34,000 bases of DNA from Vibrio sp. 99-70-13A1 (GTDB taxonomy: Bacteria; Pseudomonadota; Gammaproteobacteria; Enterobacterales; Vibrionaceae). The translations under genes were made by a program, and so were the position numbers. The notes under the pieces are model-generated. The model searched no databases. It was not told the DNA's origin and saw only the letters and a list, made by a program, of their open reading frames with translations. The DNA is taken from assembly GCF_013114625.1 (NCBI RefSeq), contig NZ_VTXD01000044.1, positions 1 through 34,000 of the forward strand. Reading direction: 5' to 3'. Shown here piece after piece: positions 8,023 to 15,726 of the stretch; position 1 is the stretch's first letter; each line of letters starts with the position of its first letter.

Positions 8023-8886
8023 TTATTTATTAGTAAAACGCATCACGCCTTCTTGAACAGCTGTCGCGACTAATTCACCTTTTTGGTTGAATATTTCTCC
8101 ACGCACAAGCCCGCGAGTGTTGCTTGCTGTAGGGCTTTCAATCGCATAGAGAAGCCATTCATCCATTTTGAACGGGCGATGGAACCAGATAGAATGGTCA
8201 ATAGTGGCAACTTGGAAGTTTGGAGTCATCAAAGAAACTTCATGAGGGTGCAATGCGGTAACTAAAAATCCCCAATCAGAAGCATAAGCCATAAGGTATT
8301 GGTGAATCAGTTGGTTATCGGGCATTTCGCCATTAGCACGAACCCATAGGTATTGCTTAGGTTCGGTTTTCTTTGGCTTCAGCGGATTAACGACAGTCAC
8401 CGGTCGCATTTCGATAGGCTTTTCGCCACAAAATGTTTTTCGCAATTTCTCTGGTAAAAATTCAGCAATGTGGCTGGCTAATTCAGTTTCTGAAGCAAAG
8501 TTTTCAGGCCCTGGAATATCCGGCATGGTGTTTTGGTGTTCAAAACCTGGAGCATCACCATGATAAGACGCGGTTAAATAGAAAATAGGGCGACCATTTT
8601 GAATGGCTTTTACCCGTCGAGTGCTGAAGCTTCTTCCATCTCGCAAGTTTTCTACATCATAAATGATTGGTTTTTCAGGATCGCCAGGAAAGAGAAAGTA
8701 ACTATGAAATGAGTGTACGCTTCTATCTTCTTCAACGGTGTATCGTGCCGCAGAAAGGGCTTGTCCTAGTACTTGCCCACCATATACTTGAGGCAAACCT
8801 AGATTTTCACTTTGACCTCGGAAGAGCCCTTCTTCCAGTTTTTCGAGCTGGAGCAAGTTTAATAGTTCTTTTAGTGGTTGACTCAT
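8023..8886 (-). CDS. tesB: Acyl-CoA thioesterase II
   Basis: This is TesB, a cytosolic double-hotdog thioesterase that hydrolyses medium- and long-chain acyl-CoA to free fatty acid and CoA. The 287-residue length is the family norm. Recognisable segments are FRGQSENLGLPQVYGGQVLGQAL near residue 23, HSFHSYFLFPGDP, RDGRSFSTRRVKAIQ, DHSIWFHRPF near residue 230, and ESPTASNTRGLVRGEIF. The conserved Asp (DHSIWFH) and Thr/Gln elements of the active site are present. The ATG has AAGGA about 8 nt upstream. In E. coli tesB also sits beside ybaY and near ffs, as here. Confidence 0.96.
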   Translation of the reverse strand: MSQPLKELLNLLQLEKLEEGLFRGQSENLGLPQVYGGQVLGQALSAARYTVEEDRSVHSFHSYFLFPGDPEKPIIYDVENLRDGRSFSTRRVKAIQNGRPIFYLTASYHGDAPGFEHQNTMPDIPGPENFASETELASHIAEFLPEKLRKTFCGEKPIEMRPVTVVNPLKPKKTEPKQYLWVRANGEMPDNQLIHQYLMAYASDWGFLVTALHPHEVSLMTPNFQVATIDHSIWFHRPFKMDEWLLYAIESPTASNTRGLVRGEIFNQKGELVATAVQEGVMRFTNK

Positions 8887-9047
8887 TGCCCGTGTCCTTC
8901 TTAGAAAATACTCGTCAGAATAATGTGTTAATTTTCTAGCTCAGTCAAATAACTGTCAATAAATCATATGGATTCAAGACAGAATACGAAAGCTTTCATA
9001 TACTGAGTAAATGTCGGATTTGACTGGTTAATTTTAAGAGAGAAAAT

Positions 9048-9476
9048 ATGAAAAAGGCACTGCTTGTTGTGATTTCACTAGTGACATTGGGGTTACTATC
9101 TGGTTGCCAAACTGCACCAAAACCAGAATTGGAAGGCAGTAGCATTAAAACGGTTTCAGGAACGGTGACTTACCGTGAACGTATTGCACTACCTGAAGAT
9201 GCAATTGTGACAGTAACATTAGAAGACATCTCACTTGCTGATGCGCCTTCTACCGTTATTGCAAAGCATCGTTTTGCTACCAATGGAGAACAGGTCCCGT
9301 TTCAATTTGACCTTGGTTACGACAGCAAAAAGATAAAAGAAAATCACAGATATAGCGTAAGAGCAAAGATAGAAGTGAATAACCGCCTACGTTTTACAAC
9401 TGACACCGTTGCGCCAGTTATAACGGATACCTATGAGACTGATTATGTTGATTTACGTTTAGTTGGAGTGAGATAA
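9048..9476 (+). CDS. ybaY: YbaY-family outer membrane lipoprotein
   Basis: This is a 142-residue lipoprotein. The signal sequence ends in the lipobox LLSGC, with Cys20 as the acylated residue followed by Gln, which predicts sorting to the outer membrane. The rest is one beta-rich YbaY domain (SGTVTYRERIALPEDAIVTVTLEDISLADAP ... PFQFDLGYD ... RYSVRAKIEVNNRLRFTTD). The function is not established; the family has been linked to glycan or surface homeostasis only loosely. Its place between tesB and atl mirrors the E. coli order tesB-ybaY-ffs-ybaZ and supports the name. Confidence 0.88.
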   Translation: MKKALLVVISLVTLGLLSGCQTAPKPELEGSSIKTVSGTVTYRERIALPEDAIVTVTLEDISLADAPSTVIAKHRFATNGEQVPFQFDLGYDSKKIKENHRYSVRAKIEVNNRLRFTTDTVAPVITDTYETDYVDLRLVGVR

Positions 9477-9500
9477 GCTTTCAGCTAAGTTTCTTCACTT

Positions 9501-9524
9501 AAGCTTTCTCAACTAAGCTTTTTT
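9501..9524 (+). terminator. Possible weak terminator of ybaY
   Basis: AAGCTT at 9501-9506 and again at 9515-9520 can pair across an 8-nt loop, and a T run follows. The stem is only 6 bp. AAGCTT occurs three times in this gap (also at 9475-9480). Confidence 0.35.
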
Positions 9525-9562
9525 GAATTAAGTAATTAATTTATAAATATGAACATTGTGAT

Positions 9563-9584
9563 ATGGCAGCTTTAGGGCTGCCAT
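9563..9584 (-). terminator. Hairpin overlapping the atl stop codon
   Basis: ATGGCAGC (9563-9570) pairs perfectly with GCTGCCAT (9577-9584); the loop holds the atl stop (complement at 9572-9574). T tracts are short on both strands, so this is a moderate candidate for a shared terminator between the convergent ybaY and atl genes. Confidence 0.4.
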
Positions 9585-9874
9585 TTGTATATTCGTAGCT
9601 TCACTTTTCCTTTGTCACTGACTTCAATGCCTTCCTTCTCTAGTGCTGTTTTTTGACGTTCGAAATTTTCGCCGACCAGTGACAATTCTCCTTTACTGTT
9701 AATCACTCGGAACCAAGGGAGTTTACTGCCTTGCGGAAGGTTGCCTAATGCTTTACCAACATGGCGAGCGTAGCCAGGAAAACCTGCAAAACGTGCGATG
9801 TCTCCATAAGTTGTTACTTTTCCTTGTGGAATTTGGTGAATTACAGCAAAGATTTGAGATAAAAATTGGTCCAT
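9572..9874 (-). CDS. atl: Alkyltransferase-like protein (Atl, YbaZ)
   Basis: This is a 100-residue protein with the DNA-binding domain of O6-alkylguanine-DNA alkyltransferase (IPQGKVTTYGDIARFAGFPGYARHVGKALGNLP). The acceptor motif PCHRV is replaced by PWFRV, so the reactive cysteine is absent. Such Atl proteins bind O6-alkylguanine without repairing it and hand the lesion to nucleotide excision repair. I start at ATG 9874 (MDQFLSQ), with AGGA upstream; a longer frame to 9946 would run antisense into the next gene. In E. coli ybaZ is also next to ffs. Confidence 0.93.
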   Translation of the reverse strand: MDQFLSQIFAVIHQIPQGKVTTYGDIARFAGFPGYARHVGKALGNLPQGSKLPWFRVINSKGELSLVGENFERQKTALEKEGIEVSDKGKVKLRIYKWQP

Positions 9875-9925
9875 ACTAAAAAGTCCTAGTTCAGAATTAC
9901 CACGGATCGGTAGAAGGAGAGAGCT

Positions 9926-10666
9926 ATGGTATTCACAACATTTCAATTCTTGATCACAACATTATTAGCGGTCGTGTGTGCAAGAGCAATCAGTTTAAGT
10001 GATGGAGATATTCCAGTGCTTGCGATGGTTATTCCAGCGCTCTGGATATTGCCACAGGGTGGTATTGCTGGTTTAGCTCTATTGGCGTCTATGACGGCTT
10101 ATGGGCTAACGCTTCCTCTTCAACCTATCACGCTTTCAGTCAGTGTATGGGTGTTATTCCCACTGCTTATGGTTGTATTTTCAAAAAGAAGCAGCTTATC
10201 GGTTGTGATTATATCAGGTCTAATTGTCACTACATTGCAAGTTGGGATCATGGTAACTCAATCGGCTGGCAAGCTTGAAGGCACACCATGGGTGACGATC
10301 GTACAAACCCTCGCTATTATGGTAATTTGGTGGGCAGCTAATCATTTGAAGCCAATTAGTCGACACAGCTGGTGGTCATTAGGTTTAATACTGCCGTTGT
10401 GGATCGCAGATTTACCCTACGCAGCATTAATTGCTTTGAGTGTCACGGGGATTATGGCTTCAATGGAAGCTCTTACAAAATTAAAAACCTTTCGTTGGAA
10501 TAAACTTTTATGTTGGACATTACCTACGGTAGGCTTTGCTGCATTAGTTGTAACACCAAGTATTGAAGTACCCAATCCCGTTTTCGTGGTTTGGTTATGC
10601 TTACTTGGTACTGCATGGATGACAGACTACATACTTAGAGCTGAAGACGAACAAAACACAGAATAA
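9926..10666 (+). CDS. Polytopic inner-membrane protein, function unknown
   Basis: This is a 246-residue, very hydrophobic protein with roughly seven or eight predicted membrane helices (for example residues 4-22, 30-58, 70-83, 91-110, 123-140, 150-175 and 198-230). No catalytic or transport motif was recognised. The ATG follows a good GGAGAGAG element. It stands alone between the divergent atl gene and the following sensor gene, about 100 bp ahead of the latter. The C-terminus (RAEDEQNTE) is hydrophilic and probably cytosolic. Confidence 0.75.
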   Translation: MVFTTFQFLITTLLAVVCARAISLSDGDIPVLAMVIPALWILPQGGIAGLALLASMTAYGLTLPLQPITLSVSVWVLFPLLMVVFSKRSSLSVVIISGLIVTTLQVGIMVTQSAGKLEGTPWVTIVQTLAIMVIWWAANHLKPISRHSWWSLGLILPLWIADLPYAALIALSVTGIMASMEALTKLKTFRWNKLLCWTLPTVGFAALVVTPSIEVPNPVFVVWLCLLGTAWMTDYILRAEDEQNTE

Positions 10667-10766
10667 GACAATCAATACCCAGCTAGGGGGTCTTTGTTCG
10701 TTTGTACAGTAAACATGGATAGAGCTTACCGTTGATGCGGTAAGTAAAAATACAGAGAATTGCAGC

Positions 10767-12818
10767 GTGCAATATTTTTATAGGCTTACCTGGCTACTGC
10801 TCAGTGTAATGGCGTCAACATCCATTACACAGGCAGGGCAGCAACATGATTCTTACACCGTCGCGACAGAAGCGGATGACATTGTGACGAGAGTACTTTT
10901 CGATGCCATTTCTGAAGAGTTCAACATTCCCATTCATTATAAAGATTTTTCCAGCTTTGACGCTATTCTTGATTCCGTAGCTCAAGGCACCAGTGACTTT
11001 GCTGCAAATGTTACTCACACCGAACAGCGATCATCCATATTTGAATATTCTCGCCCAACTAACATTGAATATACTTTTCTATTTAGCGAAACAGGTAAAA
11101 ACCTGGATGAAGTGACGACAGTTGGAGTGCCCAAAGATACGATCTATGGAAATTTAGTATTATCTCATTTCCCAGGTATTAATATTGTGGAGTATCAAGG
11201 GCATGATGAAGCCAAATTGTTACTTCAAAGCCATCAGGTTGAAGGCGTCGTTGATGCTATTAATCAGTTAAAACCAATGCTGATGGCAGGTTTCAATTCT
11301 CAACTTTTAAATAACCAACTGACCATAAAACCTGTCTCGATTATTGCTAAAAAAGGTGAGCATGTAGCAGACCTTACGCGCTTTACCGACTTTATTTATT
11401 CTGAAGGTGTACAGCGATTACTAAGAGAAACCGTTAATCAGTATCAGTACGATCTTAGACGAAATTCGATAAGAGAGCGGGTTGCGATGAGTGGTATTGA
11501 CACATCACAGCCACTAAAAGTAAAGCTGGAAAATATTTACCCTTATGCTCAATTTGATGCGTCAGGTCTGCCTTATGGCATTAGCGCTGAAGTGATATTT
11601 GAAGCATGTGACATTCTTACTTTGAAATGCGAAGTCGTAAATGAACCGAATGAAACATGGGAAAGCATGTATCAAGATTTTCTGAATCAAGACATCGATA
11701 TTATTGCACCCTTGGTTATTTCTCAGTCGAGACGGAAAATTGCTAACTTTACCTCTTCGCATTATTCCCCTCAGTCAATTCTCGTAAAAAGGATTGGTTA
11801 CAAAGATAGGGTATATCAGAATATTTCTGAGCTAATTTCTGAAAGAATTGGCGTAGTAAAAGATGATTTTTTTGATGAGCTATTAAGTTTGTTGCTGCCT
11901 AATAAATCCCTCCATTATTACAACAGCAATGCAGAGTTGATTGACGCGTTACTGAATGAAGAAGTGGATTATATTGCGTATAGTTTAGCTGGCTTAAGCC
12001 ACGTATTTCGTGAGCAAGGCTTGCTGCCTATTACGCCTGCGCAATCCATTGGCAGTATTTACCAATCACAAATAGCGATTGGATTAATCAAAAATGAAAA
12101 AGGAGCTCTGCTTGCTCCACTATTTGATAAAGCCTTAGCAATGATAGATACAGAACGAATCAATCATAAATACGATCAATTGCCAGATTGGCGTGAAACA
12201 TTAGAAGCGGAGCAGCAATTATCCCGACGTTCTCAAGGCTTATTTATTATTGTGCTTGGCTTCATGCTTGTCACAACTATTTTATTGAACAAACAAGCGC
12301 ATACCGATTCACTCACCAAACTACGTAATAGGCGGAGCTTACAGCGTAAATATCGTAGAAAAGTGAAGCCTTGGCATGCGGTAGTTTCTCTAGATATTAA
12401 TCATTTTAAACAGATAAATGATACTTATGGTCATGAGGTGGGGGATTTAGTTCTTCAGCAATATGCTAACGTTATTAGCACCTATTGGAGAGGCTATGGT
12501 TACCGTGTGGGCGGTGATGAATTTGTTTTGATAGGTGAAGCTAGCGGAAGTGACTTAGATACGATAATTGAGCAACTGAGCGAATTTATGTTTATCAGTG
12601 AAAAACATAGTTTGTATCTGTCAATTACCGTTTCCGTTGGTGTATCGGAAAATAGAAATGAGGATAAGCACTTATCTGAAGTATTGGCTAAAACTGATTC
12701 AGCAATGTACCAATCTAAGAGGGACATTGGGAGAAAATGTACCTTTGTCGATGAGCAAGGAAAATGCGGAAAAGTGTATAACCGATCCGCAGAGAAGAGC
12801 ACACAAAAAAGTGCTTAG
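10767..12818 (+). CDS. Diguanylate cyclase with tandem periplasmic SBP_bac_3-type sensor domains
   Basis: This is a 683-residue membrane enzyme predicted to make cyclic di-GMP in response to a periplasmic ligand. It starts with a GTG and has a signal peptide (residues 1-24). Two solute-binding-like modules follow: about 28-235 (YTVATEADDIVTRVLFDAISEEF) and about 245-475 (LKVKLENIYPYAQFDASGLPYGISAEVIFEA). One membrane helix lies near 488-507. A GGDEF domain spans about 513-665, with DINHFKQINDTYGHEVGD and an intact GGDEF signature at 582-586. The RxxD inhibitory site expected five residues before GGDEF is absent (WRGYG), so product inhibition is probably weak or lacking. The ligand is unknown; amino acids would be typical of this sensor fold. 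Confidence 0.92.
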   Translation: MQYFYRLTWLLLSVMASTSITQAGQQHDSYTVATEADDIVTRVLFDAISEEFNIPIHYKDFSSFDAILDSVAQGTSDFAANVTHTEQRSSIFEYSRPTNIEYTFLFSETGKNLDEVTTVGVPKDTIYGNLVLSHFPGINIVEYQGHDEAKLLLQSHQVEGVVDAINQLKPMLMAGFNSQLLNNQLTIKPVSIIAKKGEHVADLTRFTDFIYSEGVQRLLRETVNQYQYDLRRNSIRERVAMSGIDTSQPLKVKLENIYPYAQFDASGLPYGISAEVIFEACDILTLKCEVVNEPNETWESMYQDFLNQDIDIIAPLVISQSRRKIANFTSSHYSPQSILVKRIGYKDRVYQNISELISERIGVVKDDFFDELLSLLLPNKSLHYYNSNAELIDALLNEEVDYIAYSLAGLSHVFREQGLLPITPAQSIGSIYQSQIAIGLIKNEKGALLAPLFDKALAMIDTERINHKYDQLPDWRETLEAEQQLSRRSQGLFIIVLGFMLVTTILLNKQAHTDSLTKLRNRRSLQRKYRRKVKPWHAVVSLDINHFKQINDTYGHEVGDLVLQQYANVISTYWRGYGYRVGGDEFVLIGEASGSDLDTIIEQLSEFMFISEKHSLYLSITVSVGVSENRNEDKHLSEVLAKTDSAMYQSKRDIGRKCTFVDEQGKCGKVYNRSAEKSTQKSA

Positions 12819-12894
12819 TTCGGTGGCACAATAGACAGATTGTTTGAATAAACAACGGTTAAACCAAAAAAGTAAGATTCCTCTACTAAGGTGC

Positions 12895-12923
12895 TTGCAA
12901 TAGAGATCCCGATGCTTGATAAT
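12895..12923 (+). promoter_or_regulatory. Promoter of ffs
   Basis: TTGCAA (12895-12900) and GATAAT (12918-12923) are separated by 17 bp, giving a predicted start near 12930. That leaves a leader of about 35 nt, which would be removed during 4.5S RNA 5' maturation. Confidence 0.7.
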
Positions 12924-12965
12924 CCAGTCACTCACTAAGGCAAGCCTTATTGAAACAGAATCTAT

Positions 12966-13073
12966 GGAGGCCCTGGTCCTCCCGCAACACTAACTCGTGA
13001 ACTCGGTCAGGCCTGGAAGGGAGCAGCCGCAGCGGGCGACGTGTGTGCCGGGATGTGGCTGGGGCTTCCACCC
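12966..13073 (+). ncRNA. ffs: 4.5S signal recognition particle RNA
   Basis: This is the RNA scaffold of the bacterial signal recognition particle; it binds Ffh and directs nascent membrane proteins to FtsY. About 108 nt are visible. The ends pair (GGAGGCCC with GGGCTTCC, then CACCC). The universally conserved domain IV hairpin is clear: GGTCAGG...GGAAGGGAGCAGCC, with the GGAA tetraloop at 13015-13018 and the asymmetric loop residues that contact Ffh. The gene is intact. The mobile element begins only 6 bp after its 3' end, so whatever native terminator lay downstream has been displaced by the element. Confidence 0.96.
13009..13028 (+). other. Predicted homing protospacer inside ffs
   Basis: These bases match the last spacer of the CRISPR array (33777 onward). 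Of the first 20 positions 16 agree; mismatches are at 6, 12, 13 and 18. The two bases before it (PAM position, 13007-13008) are TC rather than the CC usual for type I-F. The target is the Ffh-binding loop, among the most conserved RNA-gene sequences in bacteria. The transposon end lies on the expected PAM-distal side. Confidence 0.85.
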
Positions 13074-13079
13074 ATTAAA

Positions 13080-13146
13080 TGTCGCTGAAACCATATCCTG
13101 TCCAAAAAAAACCATAACCTGTCCTTTTAAAAGTCATAAAGTGTCC
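13080..13146 (+). repeat. Right-end sequence with three TnsB-type binding repeats
   Basis: The terminal TGT is followed by three similar 15-mers: AACCATATCCTGTCC (13089-13103), AACCATAACCTGTCC (13110-13124) and AGTCATAAAGTGTCC (13132-13146). They are in the same orientation, 21 and 22 bp apart, about two helical turns. This is the layout of TnsB sites at a Tn7-like right end. The tnsA start lies 46 bp further on, so TnsB bound here could also repress tnsABC. Confidence 0.88.
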
Positions 13147-13191
13147 TATGCTTTATTTAGTTGTTTTCTTACAACGAAAATAGGGACGCGT

Positions 13192-13818
13192 ATGTATATT
13201 CGTAATCTTCGTAAACCATCACCGAATAAAAATATCTTTAAGTTTGCTAGTGCAAAGAACAAAGATACGATCATGTGTGAGGGAAGCCTAGAAAAAGATT
13301 GTTGCTACCATTTCGAGTACGATGCCGATGTTGTGAGTTTTGAATCGCAACCTAAAGGGTTTCTTTATGACTTTGATGGCAAGCAACTACCTTATACCCC
13401 TGATTTTTTTGTTATTTATACAGATGGTTGTTATAGCTTTGTTGAAACTAAACCCTATTCAAAGACATTAAGTAAAGAATTTAAACTTAAGTTCCGAGCA
13501 CGTAAGCAAGCTGCAAAAAAGCTTGGATTTGATTTGATATTGGTTACAGACAAGCAGATTCGAACGGGTTATTTCTTAAAAAATAGTGAAATGGTGCATC
13601 GCTACAGTGGGTGTATTGAAGGAGACTCGCTAACAGACGCTGTTCTAGAAGAGCTACTGATTTCAAAAGCTATCAAAATTTATGAACTAGCTCAAAGGAT
13701 CAGTTCTTCTACAGGAGAGGTTTTTGCTTCAGTTCTTCGATTAATTTCTGTTGGAAAAGCTAGAACAGATTTTGACTTAGAGATGCTAAATGAAAATAGC
13801 ATTATTTCGGTTAACTAA
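13192..13818 (+). CDS. tnsA: Transposition endonuclease TnsA
   Basis: TnsA cuts the 5' strand at each transposon end, giving cut-and-paste movement together with TnsB. The 208-residue protein has a restriction-enzyme-like core: Glu near residue 34 (GSLEKDCCYHFEYD), Asp71 in TPDF, and Glu85-x-Lys87 in VETKPY. I start at ATG 13192, with AGGGAC about 6 nt upstream. The frame stays open back to 12997, but that stretch runs through ffs and the transposon end and cannot be part of the protein. tnsB begins at the very next base after the stop, so the genes are co-translated. Confidence 0.94.
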   Translation: MYIRNLRKPSPNKNIFKFASAKNKDTIMCEGSLEKDCCYHFEYDADVVSFESQPKGFLYDFDGKQLPYTPDFFVIYTDGCYSFVETKPYSKTLSKEFKLKFRARKQAAKKLGFDLILVTDKQIRTGYFLKNSEMVHRYSGCIEGDSLTDAVLEELLISKAIKIYELAQRISSSTGEVFASVLRLISVGKARTDFDLEMLNENSIISVN

Positions 13819-15726
13819 ATGAGTCGGCATTTTAAGGATGAGTTCGACCCTATACACTCTGAAGGTGCAGAACAAGAGTTTTTGTCATTACCCGAGACAA
13901 AACGCACCCAACTCCAGTATGACTCGTTAGATAATACAAAGACTTATGAACGAGATTTGGCTTCATTCCCTCCGGAACAAAAAGAAAAAGCGCTACAACG
14001 GTATAAATTACTTTGTTTGGTTCATAAAGATCTCAAAGGTGGGTGGACTCCAAAAAACCTCAACCCGATTATTGACCAGCATATCGATAAAACTTCGCTT
14101 CCTAAGCCAAGTTATAAGACGCTAATAAGGTGGCATCAAGCATTTAGTGGTAGCCATGGAAGTTTTACAAGTTTGGTCGATAAGAATTATTTGAAGGGAA
14201 ATCGGGAACCAAGGGTTACTGGAGATGAAGTATATTACGAAAGAGCTTTAGAGCGGTTTCTAGATGCTGTTAGACCGTCAATAAATGCAGCGTATCAAGT
14301 CTATTGTGACGAAATAATAATAGCGAACGAAACCATAATCTCTGGAAAAATCCCCACAGTTTCATACGAATCATTTAAGAACAGAATCAAGAAAGAACAA
14401 CCATATAGCGTAGCACTAGCTCGACATGGAAAGTACTATGCCGACAAGCTTTATCACTATTATCAATCAGTACAAATGCCTACTCGAATCTTAGAGCGAG
14501 TCGAGATTGATCACACCCCTTTAGACTTAATATTACTTCATGATGATTTACTTATCCCCTTAGGTAGAGCCTATCTCACACTCTTAGTTGATGTCTTTAG
14601 TGGTTGTATCATTGGTTTTCATTTAGGCTTCAAAGCTCCAAGCTATGTCTCTGCTTCAAAAGCTATTCTCCACTCGATTAAGAAAAAAGACTACATTTCA
14701 TCGTTACCTATCGAACTTCAAAATGAATGGCCATGCAGTGGAAAGATAGAAAATCTGGTTGTAGATAATGGTGCAGAGTTTTGGTCCAAAAGTTTGGAGG
14801 ATGCTTGTACTGAATCAGGGATAAATATTGTCTTTAACAAGGTAAGAAAGCCATGGTTAAAACCTTTCGTGGAGAGAAAGTTTGGTGAAATAATCCAAGG
14901 TATGGTCGGTTGGGTTCCGGGTAAAACATTTTCTAATGTGCTTGAAAAAGAAGACTACAAACCAGAAAAAGACGCAGTTATGCGCTTTAGTGTATTTGTT
15001 GAAGAGCTGCATCGTTGGATTGTCGATGTTCATAATGCTAAACCAGATACGAGAAACACTCGTATACCTAACTTGTATTGGCAGAAAAGTTTTGAAGTAC
15101 TGCCTCCAATGCAGCTTTTAGCGGAAAAAGAAAAAGCTTTTAGTGTCATTATGGGGCTTCTTCATGTCGGAGCGCTAACGAGCAAAGGCATTAAGTACAA
15201 ACACTTAGAATATGATTCTGTAGCGCTAGAGCAATATAGAAAACAATACCCCCAGACCAAACAGTCTCGGAGGAAGAAAATAAAAATTGACCCCGATGAT
15301 CTATCTACTATCTATGTTTATCTCGAAGAATTGTCAGGCTATATAGAAGTACCAAGTAAAAACTCTGATGGGTATACAGATAACCTGAGTCTGTGCGAGC
15401 ATCAAAGGTTAGTGAAAACACACCGAGATTATATTAAGGGAGAGATCAACGCGTTATCGTTGGCTAAAGCGAGAATGGCTTTACATGCTCGCATCAAAAG
15501 TGAGCAAGCGAACCTAAGAGAGATGTCCCTACCTGAAAGAACACGAAAGGCGAGTGGAACTAAAAAAACTGCGGAGTTAATTGGGGTTAATAGCGATAGT
15601 TCTAGTAATAAATCAAATATTCCTACTTTAGTTACTCACGAAGAGGAATCAAACGCAAACAAAGTGGAGCCGATCGATGATTTTCGTGCTAAATGGAATC
15701 GACGCAAAAAAGAGAGGAGCAGTTAG
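13819..15726 (+). CDS. tnsB: Transposase TnsB (DDE integrase)
   Basis: TnsB binds the end repeats and carries out 3' strand cleavage and strand transfer. It has 635 residues. The N-terminal third holds the DNA-binding helical domains. The retroviral-integrase-like core shows the DDE triad at about Asp231 (VEIDHTPLD), Asp316 (LVVDNGAEFW) and Glu352 (KPFVERKFGE). A beta-barrel domain and a C-terminal tail (RAKWNRRKKERSS) follow; the tail of TnsB is known to contact TnsC. It starts with ATG directly after the tnsA stop, and its stop overlaps the probable tnsC start. Confidence 0.95.
   Translation: MSRHFKDEFDPIHSEGAEQEFLSLPETKRTQLQYDSLDNTKTYERDLASFPPEQKEKALQRYKLLCLVHKDLKGGWTPKNLNPIIDQHIDKTSLPKPSYKTLIRWHQAFSGSHGSFTSLVDKNYLKGNREPRVTGDEVYYERALERFLDAVRPSINAAYQVYCDEIIIANETIISGKIPTVSYESFKNRIKKEQPYSVALARHGKYYADKLYHYYQSVQMPTRILERVEIDHTPLDLILLHDDLLIPLGRAYLTLLVDVFSGCIIGFHLGFKAPSYVSASKAILHSIKKKDYISSLPIELQNEWPCSGKIENLVVDNGAEFWSKSLEDACTESGINIVFNKVRKPWLKPFVERKFGEIIQGMVGWVPGKTFSNVLEKEDYKPEKDAVMRFSVFVEELHRWIVDVHNAKPDTRNTRIPNLYWQKSFEVLPPMQLLAEKEKAFSVIMGLLHVGALTSKGIKYKHLEYDSVALEQYRKQYPQTKQSRRKKIKIDPDDLSTIYVYLEELSGYIEVPSKNSDGYTDNLSLCEHQRLVKTHRDYIKGEINALSLAKARMALHARIKSEQANLREMSLPERTRKASGTKKTAELIGVNSDSSSNKSNIPTLVTHEEESNANKVEPIDDFRAKWNRRKKERSS

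Noticed and set aside
12598..12935. Overlapping short frames at the end of the diguanylate cyclase gene
   Set aside because: They overlap the conserved GGDEF domain or the ffs promoter region and lack start signals.
12997..13191. Open frame extending TnsA upstream by 65 residues
   Set aside because: It runs through the conserved ffs RNA and the TnsB repeats; the ATG at 13192 has a good ribosome binding site and gives a normal TnsA length.
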